DNA of 64,000 nt from Malus domestica. Taxonomy: Eukaryota; Streptophyta; Magnoliopsida; Rosales; Rosaceae. Location of the stretch: positions 9,433,501-9,497,500 of the forward strand of contig NC_091665.1 in the NCBI RefSeq assembly GCF_042453785.1, given 5' to 3'. The position numbers and the translations under genes were made by a program. Shown piece by piece: positions 1-11,346 of the stretch. The stretch's first letter is position 1, and the number at the start of each line of letters is the position of its first letter. The notes beneath the pieces were generated by a model that did not search any database, was not told the origin of the DNA, and saw nothing but the letters and a program-made list of their open reading frames with translations.

Positions 1-937
1 CTTTTCTTTGAACATCGGGACATGTATGAGGTACAAGCGCATGCGTCATGAATTTCTTTTCTTATTATATTTCAACTGGTTTGATAAGAATCAAGGCCAA
101 AAAGGAAAAAGAACAAGATGCCTAATAAAATAGAAATATTCTTTGTGGTGAGATATCCATTGATTGCAAGTCAATCCATGCTCCCATGTTACTTCTTTAG
201 TTTCATGGCTATCTTGTATTTGCTGGAGCATTTTGCCTGAAATATTGTTTTGCTGACTTTATTTTTCATGGTTGGGTGGTGATCACTGTTGTTTTTGTGC
301 GTAGGTCAAAACATACTTACAGCGTCAGTGGAAGCGAATCATATCAGGAAGGGTGTCTCTTCAGGATTTTGTATTTGCAAAGGAAGTTTGCCTAGGCACC
401 TGTCGGGCAAGTTCTATTTCGTCACTTCCACCAGCTGCAGTTGTTGCCACAAAAGCTATGAAAACTGACCCTAGGGCAGAACCCCATTATACAGAGCGAA
501 TACCTTACATTGTGATCCATGGGGAGCCTGGGGTTCGTCTGGTTGACGTGGTCGTGGATCCATTGAATCTCTTGGCTATTGATTCACCATACAGATTAAA
601 TGATCTTTATTACATCCATAAACAGATAATCCCAGCTTTGCAGCGAGTGTTTGGGCTTCTTGGGGCTGACTTGAACGAGTGGTTTTCAGATATGCCCCGG
701 CCAGCCGGAGAAGCCTTTGGTAAACGCCCCTTTTATGCTTCCAATCCACACTGAACCAGAATTGATTATTACTATCTTTCGAGGCATTGTATCTTGTGCG
801 GTGAGTTGGTCCAGGGATCAGCCCATCTATGCAATTAATGTTCTGAAAACAAAAGTTGTGCTACTGTAGCTGTGATTGGAAGAACTTTGAAACTGGAGAG
901 AGAGATGCATCAGCTTGATGCTGTAAGTGCTCTGATC

Positions 938-976
<39 letters not shown>

Positions 977-1285
977 CATTTACGACACTTAACCTCTCCA
1001 ATTTTTCGTTCTTTCTTAGAACCTTTGCTTTTTGTATCCTTCAATAGAATTATTACATTGTTTGATATATGATTGAAATTTGCATTTACGGATATCACTT
1101 CTCTCTGGCAGATCTGTCGACATTGTGGTGGTGGCGACTGGGTTGTAGAAAGCGGCATCAAATGCACTTCTCTTGCATGCTCGGTGTTTTATGAGCAGTG
1201 TAAGGTTTGGAAAGAATTACAAGGGCTTGCTTCTGTTGCAGCGGAAACTGGTTTCTACCCGAAATGCATGGTAGAGTGGTTTTGA
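1..1285 (+). pseudogene. REV3: REV3, DNA polymerase zeta catalytic subunit, 3' end with two in-frame stops
   Basis: REV3 is the B-family catalytic subunit of DNA polymerase zeta, which extends from lesions during translesion synthesis in the nucleus. Only the 3' end is inside the window. Exons read 1-30, 305-922 and 1112-1285, each with GT/AG borders. They encode the end of the polymerase domain (SGRVSLQDFVFAKEV, PYRLNDLYYIHKQIIPALQR) and the C-terminal cysteine modules: CysA starts at CILCGE, and CysB is CRHCGGGDW followed by CTSLAC, the known iron-sulfur/accessory-subunit site. The middle exon has two in-frame stops, TGA at 752-754 and TAA at 836-838 (the latter inside CysA). Reading resumes in frame after each and the last exon is intact. 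A product ending at 754 would lack both cysteine modules. The last intron holds a T tract of about 37 bases. Family identity is near certain; pseudogene status is inferred and sequencing error is not excluded. Confidence 0.8.
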
Positions 1286-4200
1286 AGACTGCAAGAAAAT
1301 CTGTTACTTCTAGTATTTGGCCAAAAGCTGTGTTGTAGTTGTATGGTCGTATCAGCTTTTTGTTTTAGTTTCTGTAAGACAAGGTGAGCAGCCCCGAGAA
1401 GGGCATCTTATGCTTGCCAATCTTGCTTGAGGAGCAGATGGGTGGAAGCCCTTGCTTGAGGAGCAGATGGGTGGAAGCAGAGGTTATGTTGATTGGATAA
1501 TACGAGTACAAAGGCAAGGCCAGCTAAATCCGTAACATAGAGGTAATGACTGCTGTTAAACTATGGCATTTATTGGATGTTGCTTCACACTGAGTTTGAT
1601 CAGATTCAAAATGCTTGTGCTCTAAGATTATCCCTGCTCACCTCTCTTTTACTTTCAATCTGGCAGACTGTTTGTTACGCCGATTAGATGCCTAATCTGT
1701 GGAGTGGCTGAGCAATATCTAGAGTTGAGGATGTTGAGTTGAAGAATCGAAGGAGATGTAGTGTAGTCATGTAATCTTGAGTCGTCCTCTTATGCTAGGA
1801 AGAAACACGTAAATTCTTTCCACGTTTTGTTATAATTCCATATTTTTTTCCCCTCCGATCTGATTGATCAGCGAGAGGACATAAGTGGTGTGATGAGCAA
1901 CCACCATGATTACAAGATTTGTGGGATTTTGTTGTATTTTCCTTTATCCTTGGTCAGATGTTAAATTTTGTTGAGAAATGGTTGCATTAATACTCGGAAG
2001 GTTATTTGTCTCTACATGCATATGATATCATAAGATTCCATTCCATGCCTTGTACAATTTCAAGAACGGCTACGTGTGAATTTGAATTGTTTTCAAATAA
2101 CTGAAAGCGCTTGATGAGTTGGTTTTAAACGAGTCCTGATAAGTTGGGTCAACCCTTTGTACCCTCATTTATTTATTTCACTTATCAACCTGTTGTACAT
2201 CATGTATATATTTGAGCTAACATGGCTCGTTGTACACTCATTAAGTCGGGTTGAGTTGGATCAACCCATTGTACACTCATGTATAAACTTACAGCTGGTT
2301 GGAACTTTCTGCGCCTTAACGGGTCAGTTTGGATGAATCCGCGAAACTCGTTAACAGCCCTTAGTAAGGACTTTTGTGTAATTTCAGTAGTCCTAATCCA
2401 AAACCCTCAGGTTGCTCGCAACTCACTCTCTCTAGCACGCCGTTGCTCTGTGAGACTGAGAGATCGCTGTGCTCCTTCGTTCTGGCCCCGGTTATCTCCC
2501 TCATCTTCTTCCCTCAAACTGAACTCCACCACTCTCTCTGGTAAGCTCCGATTCCCTTCCACCTCTTCTTTCATTTCGATTACTTTTCGTTTCTGCAGAT
2601 TAGATTCGTCTATTTTTTCTCAGATTTTACTTGAGCTTGATTTTAGGTGGTCTCTTCAGAACAGCTTCGAATTAATTCGGAATTAGTTGATTTTTGTTTG
2701 ATAATTTCAACTGCGATTGTGCTTTTGTTGTGCAAATTATGCTTTCTCGGTGTGATTGGATTGGAGATTTTGGGTTTCTAGTTTTTTTTTTTTTTTTTCC
2801 CCTTTTCCTGCTGCTCTCTCAAATCTCAATTTTCTTACTTTATTTCTTGATGATCATTAAATTACGTGACTTAATTGGCATATATTGTGTTTTTTTCTCG
2901 TTAATTGGATTGTTTATACGATTCGGTTAACTGGGTTTTAATGATGTAAGCCACTTGTGAATGTATTGTGGGAGACTATGGAGGCTCATCTCCAAAGAAG
3001 GCCGGGTGTGAGAACAATTTCGTTTTGGTAATCTAATGCTGCTTTTTATTTCCGACCCTTTTCGGTTTTTTTTTTTTTGGTTGTGTTTTGGATAATGGGT
3101 TTTGCTTTTTGTTCATGGGTTTTGTGTAAAATTTGTTCATTTGTTCATTTGTATATTCTCCAATTAAAATTTCCATTTTTGGGTAATTTGGAGCCGTTAA
3201 TTTACCCTCATGAAATTAAAAGTATTGAGTTTGCTTTGTTTGGGTTGGTTTTTGGATTGGAATTGGGTTGTTGTTGTTGTTTCCTTCTCTTTTTGTTTTT
3301 AAATTATATTTCGTTTCCTGTTTTAAATTGATAGTGAAATATGTTGACTTGTGGTCAGCTGTTATTTGCTAGGACATATACAATGCTTGATTAGGTCTTA
3401 GGTTGTCACTTGGATTATGTCTGTTGTTTTTGCATTGATTAGGTCTTAGGTTAAATCTTTAGTTTTGAGGCTAATGTCGATTGTCACCGAGAGAAAGAAC
3501 AGGCATTGATTAGGTCTCTGCATTATGTCTAACAAATCGCAGGACAGAGGATGCTGTTGTTTTTGGATTTTGGCAGACTGTTGGTATTAAAAAAGGAGGC
3601 GTTAGGCTAATGTAGTGTAGGGGGAGAGTAAAAGGAAAGGTCCTGAGCAAAAGCACTTCACTTTTGAATTCAGAATTTCAGAGGACATGACCTGCTTTAG
3701 GAAAAATATATATAGTAGTTAGTTTTAGTATGTACTGTCACAACGGAATTTTCTACTGTATTTTGTAGCTTTTGATTCTTCGGGTTTTTGAACCGTTAAA
3801 TCTTTAGTTTGGGCTGGAACTAGATAAGCGAAAGGAGTAGAACTTGAGTCGTAGAAATTGATTGAAAAAATGCATTCTACATCAACTGATAGCATACCAT
3901 TTCCATACAGACCATTAATGTTTTCATCATCAAGATTCTTGTATTCTTCTTTTTGTTTTTTGGCATGGTGTATTGACATGTATCAGGATCTCTCTTTGAG
4001 TATAGTAGTGTTTTCTTTTTTGCTCTCAAATTGCATCTCAGCTTGTTAGTATTCATATGTTTTAGTATTCATATGTGTATCTCCAATTTTTCGGATTCAA
4101 TTTGCAATTTGTTGTGAATTGTGTGCAAAGTTTTCTGATAAAATGCTTGAAAGATTTGGGATTTGTACATCCCGTATACTATTAAATCCCATAATCAAGG

Positions 4201-5068
4201 TGCATCCCGTATACTAACAGATTAATAACATCCCCACTATAAAAAGGAACTCAAATCAATTGCAATTACAGATTAATAAGTTTACCACTATAAAAAAGGT
4301 AGAAGTAATTACTTAATAAGAAAACTAGAAACATCTTAGCAGGATTATGAAAACTGGAAACATCTTACTTCCATGAACAGTAGAATGACTATTCCATTTA
4401 TTGGTTTATGAAAATTCGGGATAATGCTCCAATAGTATTAGTCTTGATTAAGCATGGTATGCATTTTAACTTGTTCTTTTAAAGATATTTTTCTGCGTAG
4501 TGTGCATGTAATACTAGTTGAGAGATATCATTAGGAAGACAACATCCTCCTCTACAAATTGAACATGTTTGAATCTGCTTGTCGTATGCTTTGTCTATTA
4601 AATCTTGTTAAGCTAAGGCATAGATTTGATACTTTCTTGTGTTGTTATAAGCTCAAATCTATGGTGGATGTTTGTGTTTTCTGTTTCTTCTGTCCGATTT
4701 GCAATTTCATTTCTTTCCTGCGAGTATGAACCAGTTGTGATGGGTTATCTGATATTTAGTTTAATTATCCTTTGATGTTTATGCATGCAAGCATGTCTAT
4801 CAGAAACATTTGTCACATAGAGGATGCAATGTAAGAAGGTGCCACAAAGATCAATATTGTTTGCTGAAATAGTTGTGTTAAGATATTGGAGAAAATTAAA
4901 AATAAAAATTCTCAAGATCAATGGTGCCACAAAGTGGCATACTAGTCATAACCTAAACCTTTAACTCACTCTCCCTTTAGTTGGGCAGGAACCAAAACGT
5001 AGAGCACCGATTGAATTCGGCAGCGCGAACAAACAAGAAACGAGGAGGAAACCCTAGAAGTGTATTGA
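1286..5068. other. Intergenic/UTR stretch with a possible 5'-leader exon near 2400-2539
   Basis: About 3.8 kb with no convincing coding exon. Bases 1286 to about 1860 are probably REV3 3' UTR. At 2400-2540 there is a C/T-rich, leader-like stretch ending CTCTCTCTG before GTAAGC, a plausible splice donor. A pyrimidine-rich CCTTTAG acceptor-like site lies near 4979, just upstream of the RPL2 start. One reading is a non-coding first exon of RPL2 with a 2.4-kb leader intron; another is the leader of a lost gene. Transcript data would decide. The open frames at 2279-2930 and 3077-3331 are low-complexity and were not annotated. Confidence 0.3.
1422..1479. repeat. 29-bp direct tandem repeat in the REV3 3' UTR region
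   Basis: Two adjacent, nearly identical 29-bp units (starting CTTGCTTGAGGAGCAG) begin at 1422 and 1451, downstream of the REV3 stop codon. They look like a recent slippage or unequal-exchange duplication. No function is apparent. Confidence 0.85.
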
Positions 5069-6507
5069 ATGGCGGTGTGGAGAGCTGGAGCAGCTTCGTC
5101 TTCCCTGTTGAGTAGGCTCCTACGACACTCCAACGTCATCAACGTCACCGCCCCTACTCGCACTCTCTCCACCGGTATTTCCTTTCATGCCATTTCTGCA
5201 TTTCCTATTCCACATTTCAGATCATTTTAAATTAGCTGATTGGAGCTGTAAAGATGTTTAAGCTTGCATGTTAAGCTCATTGGGTAGGATGTTTAAGCCA
5301 AATTGCTATTAAATTAGCTGATTGGAGCTGGTAAAGATGTTTAAGCTTGCATGTTAAGTTCATTGGGTTGGAGGTTTAAGCCAAATTGCTGTTTGGTTTC
5401 TGAGAAATTAAAGGGGGAAGAAATGTGGATTTCAGTTATTGGTTACTCAGATTTGAAGTGAATTCTTGAGTGAAGTTATTGTCTGTATAATTTCTATAGG
5501 AAAGCTTGTTAGTTTATAAAATTAGGAGAAATACCCTGACAACTAGAAGGTCAATGCTATATAGGGTTAAGCAGAAAGTTATGGCAGAGCCAGTAGGCAG
5601 TAGGTGGCTAGAGTTCGATGAATGAACAGTTGTATTTCAAAGGATGTTTTTGCCATAGTTTGTGGAATCTGGGATGTTTCTACTTGAGAAGACAATACAG
5701 ATGTTCTGTTTGTCTTAAACAAAACAATGATAAGAAAATAACCGTTGTATCCATAAAAGAACAATCGTCTTCTATGTTGATATTATGCTATTTCATTTCC
5801 TTCTCTTTGGCGTCGTCTCTTTCTTCTGCACTGTAAACTACCTTTGCAGTTTACACCCATATTAATTTTAGCAATGATCCTGAGAATGGTTGTGTCCATT
5901 TTGCGGTGTTGCTTTCCGTGAGCCATCTGGAAAACTAGGAAAAACCTTTCCTTTTAATTGCCTTGATCTAGTTGCCGCCGAAACGAACTTTACTTGTATT
6001 GTTATACTTTCCACAGATGTAGCTGGTTCAAGTAATCAGTTGTTTCACTATGATATCAATTCACAATACGGAAGGTGCATGCCTCTTGCTGATATGCACA
6101 TTCAAGCCAAAATACACAGCATCGAGATGAACCCGGGCCAAGGTGGCAAGTTAGTTCGAGCACCAGGCACTTTTGCAAAGATTTTGAAAGAACCCACTGC
6201 TTCAAGGTGTTTAGTGAGACTGCCTTCAGGTGTTGAAAAATGGATTGATGCTAAGTGCCAGGCTACTATTGGTACAGTCCCAAGTGATGGAAATAAGCCC
6301 AAGAAACTCTATAAGGCTGGGCAAAACCGGTGGCGAGGCATTAGACCAACGGTTAGAGGAGTGGCAATGAATCCAGTTGATCATCCTCATGGTGGAGGTG
6401 AGGGTAAGAGCAAGAGTAGTGGGTCTCATGGGAAGGGTTCTCGAACACCTTGGGGAAAGCCTACCAAGGGTGGTTACAAGACCGGTCCCAACAAGCGTAG
6501 AAAGTAA
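5069..6507 (+). CDS. RPL2: Mitochondrial large-subunit ribosomal protein L2, C-terminal half (nuclear-encoded)
   Basis: Encodes a 198-residue protein of the uL2 family, a core component of the mitoribosome large subunit near the peptidyl-transferase centre. Exons are 5069-5174 and 6017-6507, joined through a split GAT codon at GT/AG borders. Exon 1 gives an arginine- and serine-rich, acid-free N terminus (MAVWRAGAAASSSLLSRLLR), a typical mitochondrial presequence. Exon 2 gives the C-terminal L2 domain only: an SH3-like part (GQGGKLVRAPGTFAKIL), then RPTVRGVAMNPVDHPHGGGEG with the histidine/glycine loop universal in L2, and a basic tail (GYKTGPNKRRK). The N-terminal RNA-binding half is absent. 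In many dicots mitochondrial rpl2 is split, with the 5' half kept in the organelle genome and the 3' half moved to the nucleus; this gene fits that. Cleavage probably falls near the exon junction (inferred). It appears intact between two damaged genes. Confidence 0.93.
5227..5390. repeat. 82-bp tandem duplication inside the RPL2 intron
   Basis: Units start at 5227 and 5309 (TTAAATTAGCTGATTGGAGC) and match except for a few substitutions and a 1-bp indel. The duplication is wholly intronic and leaves the splice sites untouched. Confidence 0.85.
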
Positions 6508-7596
6508 TGTTTTATCATTCACTTTATGTTGACACTAGTGTGGAAGTTAGCTTTGTGATGAGTTCAGATGGCAATAAAAGTCGCACTTAGATGTTTAACT
6601 CTTCAGAAGATATTCAAGGTTTGCATACCTTATTCCCTGGCCAAATTACTGAAAGTGTTGGTTTTCTGGATTAAGCTGTGTAAGTAGCTTAGTTGCTTTA
6701 ACTGTAATGCATTTTACCTGATGTTAATGATTTGGTATCGAGCGGGTTTGATGTTGATTACCTGAATCAATTCCAGGTTGCATTTGTTACAGTTTTGCCA
6801 ATGTACTGAGTTGACTTGATGATAGACAATGATATTTGAAGTTTCGTCCTTGATGTCTGTTTTTGCAAATATCGCAGATGTTTAGTTTGGTTTTGTTTCT
6901 AACATAGGCTTATCGCCTGTGCTTTGAGAAATGATAGGCATGCCATGTACGCATCAAGGTATGTGACGTTTCAGAATTCATTGCCCTTTTAGAATTGTTT
7001 GATTTGCGATAGGTTTGTAGAGCCGGGACTGTCTTGATGAGAAACACACACTTGATCAGTTGGAATGAAAAATCACCTTATTTCTTCACCCATGGCAAAA
7101 GTTTACCTTGTTTGAGGGCCTTTCCTGTAACACAGAGAAATTGGATTGATCTTGCCTGATCCAGTAAGGTTTGCCTGACATGATCTTCCTTGATCCTTGT
7201 TTTGTTAGAGGCAGCCAATTCCTCTTTTAGGCTTAATCCATGTCATTCTCATCTGCTGCTGTGCCTGTACAATACCCAAATCAAACCAAATTCAGCCTGA
7301 CCATAAATAAAATGAATTAAAAAAGCAATTACGTGTAATTTTGTCACAGGTAATTGCTCTTGAATAATGACACAAATAATAACAGAAACTGAAGTTTGCC
7401 GCGTTTTATACGTCCAAAAAAGCAACAAAAAAAAAAAAAAAAAAAAACATCCAAACCGGCTTTTCCGCGGCAGTCTGTGGAACTGGAAACCGGAGGCATA
7501 AAATTACATCACTGACATTCCTCCCCCTCTATCTCTCTCTCTCCTCTCGCTCTCTCGTTCGAGACCTCATTTCCTCCTCTCACCGCGTCGATTGGA
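6508..7596. other. Intergenic region, nothing recognised
   Basis: Holds the RPL2 3' UTR and the upstream region of the kinase pseudogene. An A tract of about 20 bases lies at 7427-7447. From about 7520 the DNA is CT-rich, as in plant core promoters and leaders. No gene or transposon terminus was recognised. Confidence 0.4.
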
Positions 7597-7740
7597 ATGG
7601 AGAGCTTAACCTCTCTCTCAGAGCCCCGCATTGAAGCTCTCGATCCCGACCCCACCACCGCCACCAGCATTACGGGTAACAAGTTGATCCCCAACAAAAA
7701 TAAGGAGGAGGAGTTGACAGAGATGATCGTGTATCTGTAA
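7597..7740 (+). other. 47-codon upstream ORF in the leader of the ILK1-like pseudogene
   Basis: An ATG at 7597 opens a clean frame ending TAA at 7738-7740, 52 bases before the kinase start. The peptide begins MESLTSLSEPRIEALDPDP and ends with an acidic KEEELTEMIVYL. It may be an upstream ORF of the former kinase transcript or a chance frame. I recognise no family. Confidence 0.3.
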
Positions 7741-7792
7741 TTGTATAACAGCTGCTGTGCATGCGCGTACTTCTTCCATTGGATTATATTAA

Positions 7793-10700
7793 ATGGAGAA
7801 CATCGCGGCGCAGCTGAAGCGGGGCATATCACGGCAGTTCTCGATGGGGTCGCTGCGCCGGAACCTCAGTCGCCAGTTCTCCCGCCAATCCTCGCTCGAC
7901 CCCAGGAGGAACAACTTGCGCTTCAGCTTCGGCAGGCAGTCCTCCCTCGACCCCGTCCGCCGCAGCCCTTCCCACGACGATGACGACGACGTCGATCTCT
8001 CCGTCCCCGAGAATCTCGACTCCACCATGAACCTCCTCAATCAAGGCGTCGAGGACCTCCTCAATCAAGGATGATGAATCAGTTTAATTATCCTTTCCAT
8101 TAATTCTCTCTGTTAATCTGTTTGTTTAAATTAATCAAATTTTAATCAGATTATTATGATTGTAAATAGAATATGCTTACAGGTTCGTATTTGTGATATT
8201 ATAATGTGGGAGATTGAATATTTCAAATTGAATGTGGACAGGCAGCTGCAGATGCTAAGTATTTACGGGAATACGGAAGTTTACAATATTCTGAAATCCC
8301 GTGGAGCCAAAGTTCCGGTCGTCCGATCAGCTTCTTTCTTCCTCTCGGATTGAAAAATTTAGCCTGTCTGCAGGTGGAGATTAATACATTTGTTGTGTTC
8401 TCTTTGTTTTTATTTTCTACAAATTCAGGAAGGCACCAATGACTGTTGTGAATCCTCGAGAAGTTCCAGAGTATGAGCTCAATCCGTTAGAGCTTCAAGT
8501 TCGAAAGAGTGACGGTATCACAAAGGTTGTCCCTTTTCTCCTTTTCTCCACCATTTGTAGATTTCTGCTCTACTTTTCAATGTTCATGTATGCTTCGGTC
8601 TAGTAGTAGTATTTATGATGTCTCAAGTCTTCGGGTGATTGAAAGCAGTTTCTTTGTACTCAGGAAAATTGGAAGTCTGAGTCCCCTATTATTGAACTCC
8701 TATCAGGATGTGCATAATGTTGCAGATCGGCAAGACAATTAATGTGTGCTTTCTTGTTAAGACAGAGTGCTGATATATTTCTCCCTTTTTCTCAACGGGG
8801 ATCGTATCAAGTGGCTAAATGGAATGGTACGAAGGTTTCTGTAAAGATACTTGACAAGGATTGCTATACAGACCCTGAAAGCATGTATGTACTCTCATCC
8901 CCTGAAAACCATTTAGGTGATGTTGTACTACCCCTTATTTCTAAAGTAGTACAATTTATGTAATCTTCTTGTTGTTTGAAATTGAATTGCTCCTTAGGTA
9001 TTTGCAGAGCCATTAGTTCAGTGTGGGATGGCACATTTTTATGTTATAGACTTATATGGTTTTATGTTGCATTCTTTCTTCATATTTCCTTAAATCCTAC
9101 AGTAATGCTTTCAAACATGAGCTGGAGTTGTTAGAGAAGGTTTGGCATCCTAATGTTGTTTAATTTGTTGGTGCCATTACCCAAAATATACCGATGATGA
9201 TTGTTTCAGAGTATCATTCGAAGTAAGCTCTCTCTCTCTCTCTCTCTCTGCATATTTATTGAATGTGTGTGCGCGCACTCATATGCACTTAAATATCTTA
9301 ACCATGACTTGGCAATGCTTTGATGGTGATATTTCAGGGTGACTTGGGAAGCTATCTTCAAAAGAAAGGGCGCTTATCTCTATCAAAAGCCCTAAGATTT
9401 GCTCTTGGCATTGCAAAGCATGTATATGTTTTTCTGCCAATTATTCTTTTAAAAACTTCCTCATTCAAATATAAATTCAGCATGCAAAAAATAAATAAAT
9501 AAATAAAAGTTTTATGTTCAGATGACAAGCACATAAATTGTATCATATGGTTTATATATCTATGAGTACCTCAAGCATGTTCTTCCTTCTAACTGTCTAG
9601 CTAGGTTCAGCCAATTCACATTTATGACATTTTTCTTTTCTTATTCTTGTTACCAGGGGCGTGAATTATCTTCATGAATGTAAACCAGACCCAGTAATCC
9701 ACTGATTTAAAGCCAAACAACCAAATGCACAAGTTGATGTAATTGGTATAATAATTGCCTATTAATATTTTTTTATGGTTCTAGTTGGGATGTACGGTTA
9801 ATTAATATTTGAAATTTTGGTGAGGTGCCAGAAATATTTTGCTCGATAATGGAGGTCAACTGAAAGTAGCTGGATTTGGCTTGTTAAGATTGTCAAAAAT
9901 CTCACCTGACAAAGCAAAACTAGCACGGCCTTGGGCTGACACTGACCTTTCAAGTAAGCTCTTGTACAACTGAATCACTTTCTTGCCTTGGATTCATCTC
10001 TCACGATCTGCACTCTATGATAAAATTATTCGGTCTTTACGAGTAGAAATATATTCATAATTAAAATTTTTGGATTCTGATTGTTGCTTAACTTATGCTC
10101 TTTGGGAAGGAAATTTTCTCTTCGACTCTATAGGAGCGCAAGTTCTTAATTTCTGGGAAAATCTAGAAGAATCCTTTTTGAATCATTTAATTAGACAAAA
10201 GCTGATCAATCTACACAAGTACTACATGCGTATTAGTGTATACAGGATGTGCTTGTTGCTCTCAAAACATTGTATATTTCTGTTTTTTGCAAAAAGAATA
10301 CTATATCTACTCATCTGAAACTCGTCATCAGGACTAGAATTATAATTTGTCCTCTTTCATTCTATGTTTATATGTGGCACCTGAGATCTACAAAGATGAA
10401 ATTTTCACCAGAAGTGTGGATGCATACTCTTTCGGTCTTATATTATATGAGGTACCTTTCATTTTCACTATCTTCATCGTGTTATCAAGTATAATTCATT
10501 GTCAGTTCAGCACTTCTAAATTAGTTTACTTTCCTGGGTTTCTAGAATATACAGTACATTGCTTTCTCAAGCTTACGCACTACACATAAACACTTTGCTG
10601 TGAACATAGCACTCTTGCAGACATTGACCTTTGAATTCATATTTTAAAACACCGATGGCTTGGGGGAATTTTGTGGATGGTTTTTTCTTTTTATCTTGTG

Positions 10701-11346
10701 TGGAAAAAAATTACGTTGCTGCTTATTATTTTGAAATAAGTAATAACTGGTCTTTGTGTGGTTTTGTTTTCTCATAGATGGTTGAGGGATTACAACCATT
10801 CGATCCCAAGCCTATGGAAGAGGCTGCGAAACTGATGTGTTTGGAAGGAAAAAGACCGCAGCTGAGGACCAAATCAAAAAGTTATCCCCCTGTAGTAAAA
10901 GAGTAAGTTTGATTTCAATACAAGTCACCGCATGGTCAACTGATTAACATGCGGTAACTTTTTCTCGTCGTATCTGAACGGGGAACTGTAATGCTTAATT
11001 GATGATGCTAAAATGATATGCATGCAGGTTGATTGAGGAATGTTGGAATCCAGAACCTGTTATGAGGCCAATTTTCTCGGAAATTATTGTACGGTTGGAC
11101 AAGATAGTTTCAAATTGCTCAAAGCAAAGCAGGGATGGTGGAAAGACATGTTTAAGCTGCCTTGGTACGTCTATCATCTGTTTATCTTCTAAAGGTTCGT
11201 AGTATTTTCTCTCGCACACGGACAAGTTGTAGATTTCATTTTCTTACTGCACTGTAACGCATTCTATGATTTGATGATGTGCAGGAAGAAGAGGAGGCAG
11301 TCTTAGTTCCTTTGGAAAACGAATAGAGAAAAGGGCTTGGGCGTAG
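7793..11346 (+). pseudogene. ILK1: ILK1-like ankyrin-repeat Raf-like protein kinase, pseudogene
   Basis: Relic of an integrin-linked-kinase-like gene (plant Raf-like MAPKKK group C1: ankyrin repeats then a kinase domain). Exon 1 starts MENIAAQLKRGISRQFS and keeps the SRQSSLDPRR and FGRQSSLDP motifs typical of Arabidopsis ILK1. Later exons keep NPREVPEYELNPLELQVRKS, QVAKWNGTKVSVKILDKD (glycine-loop/VIK lysine region), GDLGSYLQKKGRLSLSKAL, APEIYKDEIFTRSVDAYSFG and LIEECWNPEPVMRP. Lesions: the ankyrin exons are missing after about 8040, replaced by a repeated CCTCCTCAATCAAGG and a stop; a 1-bp insertion near 8262; TAA at 9161-9163 in the HPNVV-stop-FVGA segment; a 2-bp deletion near 9704 that destroys the HCDLKP catalytic loop; and a 5-bp CAAAG duplication at 11120-11129 that shifts the GWWKDMFKLPW end. 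Splice borders are mostly kept, so this is a decayed duplicate, not a retrocopy. No active kinase can be made. Confidence 0.92.

Noticed and set aside
872-1072. 66-codon frame with a polyphenylalanine run
   Set aside because: It is the REV3 exon end followed by the T tract of the intron.
2279-3331. Coding exons in the three plus-strand frames between REV3 and RPL2
   Set aside because: Low-complexity, T-rich or leader-like sequence with no recognisable family; treated as intron or intergenic.
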